Source: Halorubrum amylolyticum
GTDB lineage: Archaea; Halobacteriota; Halobacteria; Halobacteriales; Haloferacaceae
NCBI RefSeq assembly: GCF_004114995.1
Contig: NZ_SDJP01000010.1
Coordinates: 19,736-83,735, forward strand
Direction: 5' to 3'
Length of the DNA: 64,000 bases
Below the pieces are notes generated by a model. The model saw only the letters and a program-made list of their open reading frames with translations. It did not search any database and was not told where the DNA came from. This document shows, one piece after another, positions 58,071 to 64,000 of the stretch; positions within the stretch are counted from its first letter, which is position 1, and each line of letters begins with the position of its first letter. Position numbers and translations under genes: made by a program.

Positions 58071-61000
58071 TCACGCGACCGGTTCGATCCCGATCGTGAC
58101 GGCGACGCCTTCGACCTCCCACTCCTCGACGAGGCCGCCCTCGGCGTCCGCGGCGTCGCTCGGGTCGTCGAGCCACGCGTCGGCGCGCACCTCGCCGGCG
58201 ATCAGGTCGGCGTGCTCGTCGACGAAGCCGGCGATCCGGTCGTCGTCGACCGCGACGCCGACGCGGACCCGGGCCTCCACGTCCAGATCGAGCTCCTTGC
58301 GCATCTCCTGAATCCGGCGGATCACGTCGCGGGCGTACCCCTCCGACTCGATCTCGGGGGTCAGCGAGGTGTCGACGTAGACGGCGCCCCCGTCGAAGTC
58401 GGCGCCGGAGACGTGCTCCGGCGGCTCCGCGACGTACTCGACCATCTCGTCGTCGAGGTCGACGGGCTCGCCGTCGACGGTGACCTCGCCGCCCTCGACC
58501 GCGGCGCGGGTCGCGCCCTGTACCGCCTCCATCACCTTCTGGGCGTCGGCGCCGAAGGCGGGGCCGATCGCGCCCATCTGCGGCTCGGCGGTCTCGACGA
58601 GCTCGTCGAACGCGTCGGTGACGGTCACCTCGCGGGCGTTGACGCGGTCGGCGATCAGCTCCGAGAGGCGCTCGACCGCGGCGGTCACGTCCGCGTCGTC
58701 GCTCTCGACGACCACGCGCGGCACGGGCCAGCGGAGCTTGCGGCCGGCCTGCTGGCGGGCGTTCGCGGCGGCCTCCTCCACGTCGCGGAGGACGGCCACG
58801 TCGCGTTCGAGCTCGGGGTCCCGAAGGTCGTCGTCGGGCTCGGGGTAGTCGAGCTGGTGGACGGTCGTGGCCTCGCCGTCGAGCGTCTGGTACATGCGCT
58901 CGGTCATGTACGGCGCGATGGGCGCGAGCAGCCGGGTCGTCTCGTCGAGGACGGTCGCGAGCGTCGCGTAGGCGCCGCGCTTGGAGGCGGAATCGGCCTC
59001 CTCCCACATGCGGTCGCGGACCGCCTTCACGTAGAAGCGCGACACGTCCTGCGTGACGAACTCGATGACGGCGTTGACGGCGTCGCTGACGCGGTAGTCG
59101 GCCCACGCCGCCTCGACCTCCGTCTCGACGGACTGGAGCCGCGAGAGCACCCACTCGTCGGCGAGTTCGAGTTCGCCGTCGTCGAGGTCGGCCTCGGCGG
59201 GGTCGTACCCGTCGAGGTCCATGTACTCCAGCGGGAAGCGGAACACGTTCCAGAGGATGTTGAGCTTCCCCTGTAGCTCGCCGAGCCCGTCCCACTCGAA
59301 CGCGAGGTCGACGCCCTGCTGGTCGTGGCTGAGCAGGTAGGTGCGGAGCGGGTCGCGGCCGGCGCGCTCGATCGCCTCCTCGGGGGTGACGATGTTGCCG
59401 ACGGACTTGGACATCTTGCGGCCGTCCTCGTCGTTGGCGAACCCGTGCATGAGGACCTCCTCGTAAGGGACTTGGTCCACCGCGGCGGTGCCCATCCCGA
59501 GCTGCGACCAGAACCAGCCGCGGGTCTGGTCGTGCGCCTCGACGATGAGGTCGGCGGGCCACAGCTCGTCGTGGGCGTCCGTCTCGCTCGGGTAGCCGAG
59601 CGTGCCCCACGAGGCGACCGAGGAGTCGAGCCACACGTCGAACACGTCCTCGACGCGGCGGTAGGTGGTGCCGTCCTCGACGACGGTCAGGTCGTCGACG
59701 GCGGGGCGGTGGAGGTCGATCGTCTCGGGGTCCACGTCCTCCTCGACGCGCTCGGCCAGCTCCTCGCGGGTCCCGATCACGATCATGTCCTCGTCGAGGC
59801 TCCCGGGCTCCGCGTCACCGGACTGCGTCCGGTGGCTCGTCGAGCTCTGCTCGACGGCGTCCTCCGGCACCCAGATCGGGATCGGGACGCCCCAGTAGCG
59901 CTGCCGGGAGACGTTCCAATCGGGCGCGTCCTCGATGAAGTCGCGGAACCGGTTGTCGCGGGCCCACTGCGGGTGCCACTCGGACTCCTCCATGTTGTCG
60001 AGGAGGTCCGCTTTCACGTCCGTGATCGAGATGAACCACTGGTCGGTGACCAGCTGGATGATGCCGGTGTCACACCGCCAGCAGTGGCCGTAGCTGTGCT
60101 CGACGGTGCCGTGCGCGAGCATGTGCCCGTCGGCGACCAAGTCGTCGACGATGTCGTCGTTGGCGTCGCGCACGAACTGGCCGGCGTACTCCCCGGCGGC
60201 CTCGGTGAACTCACCGTTGGGGCCGACCGGACAGTGGATTTCGAGCCCGAGGTCGCTACCGCGGTGGAAGTCCTCCTCCCCGTGGCCCGGCGCGGAGTGG
60301 ACCAGCCCGGTGCGGTCGGCCTCCACGTAGTCGGCGGCGTACACCCGCCCGGCGCCCTCGAAGTCCGGATACTCGGCGACGCGGTCGGCGAGCGGATGGT
60401 CGTACGCCCAGCCGACGAGCTCGTCGCCCGTCAGCTCGGTTTCGACCTCGTACGACTCGTAGCGCCCCTCACCGAGCACGTCCTCGACGCACTCGGCGGC
60501 GACGTAGAGCAGCTCCTCCTCGCCGTCCCTCTCGGCGCGGACCGCGTTGTACGTGAGCTCCTCGTCGACGGCGACGAAGGTGTTCGCGGGGATGGTCCAC
60601 GGCGTCGTCGTCCAGATCACGAGGCTCCCCTCGCGGTCGGCGAGCGGGAACTTCACGTAGATGGAGGGGTCCTCCACGTCCTCGTACTCGACCTCGTTGT
60701 TGGCGAGCCCGGTCTCGCACCGCGGACACTGGGAGATGGAGCGTTTCCCCTGCTCGACGAGCCCGTTGTCGGCGACCTCGGAGAAGGCCCACCAGGTGGC
60801 CTCCATGTACTCGGGGTCGATCGTCTCGTAGGGGTTCTCCCAGTCCATCCACACGCCGATCGACTGGAAGTCCTCGTCCATCGCCGCCCGGTTCTCTAAG
60901 GCGAACTCCTTGCACGTCTCGATGAACGACTCCATCCCGTACTCCTCGATGTCGCGTTTGCTCTCGAAGCCGAGCTCCTCCTCGACTTTCACCTCGATCG

Positions 61001-61268
61001 GGAGCCCGTGCATGTCGTAGCCCGGGCGGTCGGTGACGCGGTGGCCGGTCATCCGCTTGTGGCGGATGATCGCGTCCTTCAGCGTCTTGTTCCACGCCGT
61101 ACCGAGGTGCATCTGTCCGGAGGTGTACGGCGGCCCGTCCACGAAGAAGAAGGGCGGGTCGTCGGCGTGCGCCTCCTTCGCCGACTCGTAGGCGTCGGTG
61201 TCGTCCCAGTACTCGTCGACCGCCGACTCGACGTCCGCGGGCGTGTACTGGTCGTCGATATCGTCCAT
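58071..61268 (-). CDS. ileS: Isoleucine-tRNA ligase
   Basis: A 1,065-residue class Ia synthetase. The HIGH-type motif reads HLGT in PPYTSGQMHLGT (46-57), and KMSKS is exact in DGRKMSKSVGN. ISQCPRCET is a zinc knuckle, and the editing domain (WTTTPWTIPANTF, GHGEEDF) is complete. It charges tRNA-Ile and clears misactivated valine. The last 170 residues are the anticodon-binding and C-terminal region. The ATG at 61268 follows an ATTCAAATACG box at about -27, consistent with a leaderless start. Confidence 0.95.
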   Translation of the reverse strand: MDDIDDQYTPADVESAVDEYWDDTDAYESAKEAHADDPPFFFVDGPPYTSGQMHLGTAWNKTLKDAIIRHKRMTGHRVTDRPGYDMHGLPIEVKVEEELGFESKRDIEEYGMESFIETCKEFALENRAAMDEDFQSIGVWMDWENPYETIDPEYMEATWWAFSEVADNGLVEQGKRSISQCPRCETGLANNEVEYEDVEDPSIYVKFPLADREGSLVIWTTTPWTIPANTFVAVDEELTYNAVRAERDGEEELLYVAAECVEDVLGEGRYESYEVETELTGDELVGWAYDHPLADRVAEYPDFEGAGRVYAADYVEADRTGLVHSAPGHGEEDFHRGSDLGLEIHCPVGPNGEFTEAAGEYAGQFVRDANDDIVDDLVADGHMLAHGTVEHSYGHCWRCDTGIIQLVTDQWFISITDVKADLLDNMEESEWHPQWARDNRFRDFIEDAPDWNVSRQRYWGVPIPIWVPEDAVEQSSTSHRTQSGDAEPGSLDEDMIVIGTREELAERVEEDVDPETIDLHRPAVDDLTVVEDGTTYRRVEDVFDVWLDSSVASWGTLGYPSETDAHDELWPADLIVEAHDQTRGWFWSQLGMGTAAVDQVPYEEVLMHGFANDEDGRKMSKSVGNIVTPEEAIERAGRDPLRTYLLSHDQQGVDLAFEWDGLGELQGKLNILWNVFRFPLEYMDLDGYDPAEADLDDGELELADEWVLSRLQSVETEVEAAWADYRVSDAVNAVIEFVTQDVSRFYVKAVRDRMWEEADSASKRGAYATLATVLDETTRLLAPIAPYMTERMYQTLDGEATTVHQLDYPEPDDDLRDPELERDVAVLRDVEEAAANARQQAGRKLRWPVPRVVVESDDADVTAAVERLSELIADRVNAREVTVTDAFDELVETAEPQMGAIGPAFGADAQKVMEAVQGATRAAVEGGEVTVDGEPVDLDDEMVEYVAEPPEHVSGADFDGGAVYVDTSLTPEIESEGYARDVIRRIQEMRKELDLDVEARVRVGVAVDDDRIAGFVDEHADLIAGEVRADAWLDDPSDAADAEGGLVEEWEVEGVAVTIGIEPVA

Positions 61269-61440
61269 GTGCGTTCGTCTTCGCGCGCGTATTTGAATAC
61301 GGCGGACTCGGAGCAACGAGATGTCGGCGAACTCGGAGCGACGGGTGGACGTCAACCGGAAGTCTCGCTTGGACTCACTCGGGGCTCCCCCCGTCCGGGT
61401 CGATCTCGATCCCGCCGCCGCTATCTTCTTTCAGCGAGAG
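61269..61440. other. ileS upstream region
   Basis: The first 40 bp hold the ileS promoter (ATTCAAATACG, minus strand). The rest shows no gene and leads into the hairpin-bounded element. Confidence 0.4.
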
Positions 61441-61903
61441 AATCCCGCCCTTCAGGGCGGGCGTGAATCGCGTACGCTTCGTGCCGAACCGCGGTAAGTG
61501 GCCGGGATGGAACCCCAACGTTTAGTATCGGCCGTGCCGACGGTCCACACACGGGTTCCGCCGGCTCGCGCCGTCGATACGCGGGGCGAGTCGGACCGCA
61601 TTCCACCCATGTCTGCGGTGCTCCGTAAGCCCGGTTGATGGCCTTCGGCCGACAAGGTGTGACCGGAGCCGGCACGGAACCGCGAGGTTCGACCGCTTGG
61701 GAGAGAGCCGCGTCGAGAAACCGCGCGGCGATGACTCGCTTGCGGATGGGAGCACACGTGACGGTGCCATAGGACGCTCCCGGCCGAGGGACGAAACCCG
61801 CCCCGCCGACGCCGGGAGAGACGGTCCTAGAACCGAACCGGAACGACCGGGTTCCCCCCTGTGGAAGGGAAGCCCCGCCGTTCACGGCGGGCGAGGACGT
61901 CAC
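61441..61903. mobile_element. ORF-less element bounded by IS200/IS605-like hairpins
   Basis: Two hairpins with the same TTCA loop bound about 460 bp: CCCGCCC-TTCA-GGGCGGG (61444-61461) and CCCGCCG-TTCA-CGGCGGG (61874-61891). The right one reads GGAAGCCCCGCCG before the loop and CGAGGACGTCAC soon after, the style of haloarchaeal IS200/IS605/IS1341 right ends. No transposase frame exists between them. The interior has several small inverted repeats (for example GTATCG 61525-61530 with CGATAC 61575-61580), so a structured RNA or decayed element is possible. Transposon identity is from memory of such ends, not a search. Confidence 0.45.
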
Positions 61904-62298
61904 CGACCCAGACGAACGCCCTGTTGTACGTGAACGAGACGGCGACGTTCCCCTGCGACTCGGTCCGGTCGTCGGTCAGGAGGGCGTCGAGCGTCACGAA
62001 TTTTGCGATTGTTCTATGGTACTCATACCTGCGTTTCGTCCACAGAGTATAAACTCGGCCCTGATTTAGCCTTGTGACTGCCACGGAGGACGGAGACGAA
62101 CAGACTTAATCAACGAAATTGAAGGTCAGAACCGAGCGTTGGTTAACGATTCAGGCGCCGTCTTCGAGCACGTCGATGAGCTCTTCTGCTGTGGAACTGA
62201 TCCGGTCGAGACGGTCGCGAACGATCTCGAGATCGTCCCCCTATCAAGCAGCGGGCTACGAAACAAGTTATCCTCGACAAGTCCGAACGGACGGTATC
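61904..62298. other. Lower-GC intergenic region
   Basis: About 400 bp with more A and T than the DNA to its left. It includes TTGCGATTG and GATTTAGCC stretches. Some plus-strand frames run into the next gene but lack coding character. No RNA gene or repeat is recognised. Confidence 0.4.
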
Positions 62299-63066
62299 AT
62301 GCGGGAGTTCGTCTTCACAGTCGAATACGAGAACGGGGCTGATGGGGTGATGGATCTCTTCATCGACAATCCGGATCTGTATGCCCGGTCGATGGAGATC
62401 AATGCGACCAGCGAGGCAGTGTGGGGTATTGAGAAGATCGTCGGCCTCGCTGCTGTCCTCGACGAGTTCGACGACGCGCTGGAACGCGTCGCTGATGCTC
62501 CGGGCACAACCGGAATGTGTGGAGCACCCGTGACTGAATACGAGTACACGATCCTCTCGTCGAATGCGGAATCACGGAAGATTCACTGGCTTCGCCGGGA
62601 AGGTGATGGTCCACGGTCGATTCCCTTGGTCGCGGCGAAGCACATCGGCGAGGGATTGATAATGCGTACGGAACGGCGTGGTGACCAATACCGGTGGCGG
62701 ATGCTGATCGACGGGACAGTATCAGAGATTCACGAGGAAGTCCGAGCGAACCTGCGAGAGGGGCTGTCGCTTACTGTTGAACGACTCGGCACGCCGCCGT
62801 GCTTGCTCGAAGACGGTCGCGTCCAGCAAACCCTCACGCCCGAACAGAAGTCAGCACTCGAGGCTGCAATCGAACGTGGGTACTACGAAGAGCCACGGCA
62901 GCAATCGGTCGCGGAAATCGCCGAAGACGTCGGTGTGTCACGGTCGACGTTCCAGTACCGTCTCAACCGAGCGGAGGCGTGGCTGGCACAACAGTTCGCC
63001 GCGGATTCGCTCGACGTCGACCTTGACGTGAATCTCGATCCCGAGGACATCGAATTCATCCAGTAG
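62299..63066 (+). CDS. HTH-10 (bacterio-opsin activator-like) regulator
   Basis: A 255-residue protein. The N-terminal 190 residues are a GAF-like/BAT-type effector region (MREFVFTVEYENGADGVMD, ESRKIHWLRREGDGP). The C-terminal HTH-10 domain is clear: LTPEQKSALEAAIERGYYEEPRQ, then SVAEIAEDVGVSRSTFQYRL. Such regulators are abundant in haloarchaea and respond to unknown signals. The ATG at 62299 starts at the typical first strand. The metallo-hydrolase gene starts 75 bp downstream and is a natural target. Codon use is less GC-biased than in the core genes. Confidence 0.88.
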   Translation: MREFVFTVEYENGADGVMDLFIDNPDLYARSMEINATSEAVWGIEKIVGLAAVLDEFDDALERVADAPGTTGMCGAPVTEYEYTILSSNAESRKIHWLRREGDGPRSIPLVAAKHIGEGLIMRTERRGDQYRWRMLIDGTVSEIHEEVRANLREGLSLTVERLGTPPCLLEDGRVQQTLTPEQKSALEAAIERGYYEEPRQQSVAEIAEDVGVSRSTFQYRLNRAEAWLAQQFAADSLDVDLDVNLDPEDIEFIQ

Positions 63067-63141
63067 ACAGCACGTCGAACTCCTCGACGGTTGGAATATG
63101 TCGAAGTAAATCCCATCCCGAAGAATCTCGTAGGCCCGGGT

Positions 63142-63927
63142 ATGGCAACGACTGGTGCGAGTGTTCAGCTGATTCGCAACGCGACTATCCTCCTGGACGT
63201 CGGTGACACGACGTTCCTCGTGGATCCGATGTTCACGCTGCAGGGCGAGATGCCGACGGTGACAGACAACCCGGCAGCTCCGGAGTTCCTCACCACGGCG
63301 AATCAGGACCGGAATCCGCTCGTTCCGCTGCCTGACGGTGACCTCACCTACGACGCTGTGGTTGTCACGCATCGCCACCCCGACCACTGGGACGAGGCGG
63401 CCAGGGAGGAACTCGATGCCGACGTGCCGCTGTTCTGTCAGCCCGAGGAGTCCGACGCCTTCACCGACGAGGGCTTCACTGACGTTCGCCCTGTCGACGA
63501 CGAAACCTCCTTCGAGGATATCACTGTCCACCGGACGCCGGGCCAGCACGGGCACGGCGAACTCGCCGAGGGAATGGGCCCGGTCTCGGGCTTCGTCTTC
63601 GAGGGCGACGAGACGGTGTATGTCGCCGGGGACACGATCTGGTACGAGCCTGTCGAAGAGACACTCGACCAGTACGAACCCGATCTGGTCGTTCTCAACG
63701 GCGGCGAAGCGCAGTTCGATCAGGGCGAACCCATCACGATGGGTGTCGAGGACGTCGACGCTGTCCGCGAGGCCACTGACGCCGAGATAGTGGTCGTCCA
63801 TATGGAGGCGATCAACCACTGCTTGCTGTCGCGCGACGAACTGCGGGCAGAGACAGCGAATGTACACGTTCCCGAGGACGGCGAGCGGTTCAGTCTATTT
63901 CAGCGGTACGTGTTTAGCCCCGTCTGA
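63142..63927 (+). CDS. Metallo-beta-lactamase-fold hydrolase
   Basis: A 261-residue MBL-fold protein of the UlaG-like type. The metal motif HRHPDH gives H77, H79, D81 and H82. GQHGHGELA, the AGDT strand and a late EAINH supply the other ligands. The N-terminus (SVQLIRNATILLDVGDTTFLVDPMF) is the family's opening. It may cleave a lactone, phosphodiester or ester; the substrate is unknown. The ATG at 63142 is preferred over 63091 because the fold begins there. It forms a pair with the HTH-10 regulator. Confidence 0.88.
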   Translation: MATTGASVQLIRNATILLDVGDTTFLVDPMFTLQGEMPTVTDNPAAPEFLTTANQDRNPLVPLPDGDLTYDAVVVTHRHPDHWDEAAREELDADVPLFCQPEESDAFTDEGFTDVRPVDDETSFEDITVHRTPGQHGHGELAEGMGPVSGFVFEGDETVYVAGDTIWYEPVEETLDQYEPDLVVLNGGEAQFDQGEPITMGVEDVDAVREATDAEIVVVHMEAINHCLLSRDELRAETANVHVPEDGERFSLFQRYVFSPV

Positions 63928-63956
63928 TTTCGTCACTATCTCGTAGGTGGTGGCCT

Positions 63957-64000
63957 ATGACAGACACATGGTCTGCCAGCAGGGAGTCAGTCTACATCCT
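63957..64000 (+). CDS. Possible start of a further gene, cut by the window end
   Basis: An ATG 29 bp after the hydrolase stop opens MTDTWSASRESVYI and stays open to the last base. A GGTGG sequence lies just upstream. Too little is visible to name a family; it may be the third gene of the same operon. Confidence 0.35.
   Translation, partial: MTDTWSASRESVYI

Noticed and set aside
61441..61903. RNase P RNA or SRP RNA in the structured ORF-less segment
   Set aside because: I could not find the conserved cores expected of either RNA. Hairpin ends of the transposon type explain the boundaries better.
61421..61903. A 160-codon minus-strand frame as a transposase remnant
   Set aside because: It has no catalytic motif or zinc ribbon of TnpB, nor the HUH motif of TnpA. 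Its composition looks like translated non-coding GC-rich DNA.

Overview
The window is a haloarchaeal chromosome segment. Base composition is close to 70% G+C by eye, the proteins are strongly acidic, and many genes have a TATA-like box about 25-30 nt before the start codon, as expected for leaderless transcripts. Family content is also haloarchaeal: a PurN-AICAR transformylase fusion, two-subunit ferredoxin-dependent 2-oxoacid oxidoreductases, archaeosortase A, an FtsZ-SecE-Spt5 cluster, an HTH-10 (Bat-like) regulator and a DUF6517 lipoprotein. I infer a Halorubrum-like member of the Halobacteria; the genus is a guess from style and repeats, not from a search.

Layout. 0-7 kb: a J-domain membrane protein, a zinc-ribbon protein, a module of amidohydrolase, DUF59 protein and zinc alcohol dehydrogenase around a divergent promoter, a lone E1-alpha dehydrogenase subunit and an FAD oxidase-like protein. 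7-17.8 kb: a PLP-fold enzyme without its lysine, pyrimidine nucleoside salvage (cdd, udp), an NADH dehydrogenase-like flavoprotein, an HTH regulator, arginase, a PHP-like protein, an aminotransferase and a thioesterase. 18-24.3 kb: a flavin reductase, the KorAB-type oxidoreductase, an unusual short receiver-kinase, a geranylgeranyl reductase-like protein and a kinase relic. 24.3-30.3 kb: purine synthesis (PurNH, PurB), small membrane proteins, tRNA-Ala(GGC) with a possible integration scar, and a START-like protein. 30.4-35.2 kb: glutamate synthase. 35.7-38.9 kb: a mosaic surface glycoprotein whose AT-rich middle is unlike everything around it. 39-47 kb: lipoprotein, membrane protein, HNH protein, phosphodiesterase-like protein, PhzF, Na/Ca exchanger and D-aminoacyl-tRNA deacylase. 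47-53.4 kb: FtsZ1, SecE, Spt5, archaeosortase A, an MgtC-family transporter, two CBS proteins and diphthine synthase. 53.5-57.9 kb: PorAB-type oxidoreductase with an Lrp regulator. 58-61.3 kb: isoleucyl-tRNA synthetase. 61.4-64 kb: an ORF-less, hairpin-bounded element and a lower-GC pair (HTH-10 regulator, metallo-hydrolase).

The most interesting signals are non-coding or mosaic. Three copies of a long intergenic repeat (7.1-7.5, 17.9-18.1 and 45.1-45.5 kb) carry an 11-bp stem with a compensatory base-pair change and a TATA-bearing unit. One copy is interrupted by a 94-bp cassette of four three-base-loop hairpins. Tandem duplications repeatedly straddle stop codons. The surface glycoprotein looks like an in-frame replacement of its exposed domain, and the archaeosortase likely to process it is in the same window. 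An Arg-rich leader ORF and a 20-bp AT palindrome precede the MgtC homologue. Several enzymes lack a canonical catalytic residue.
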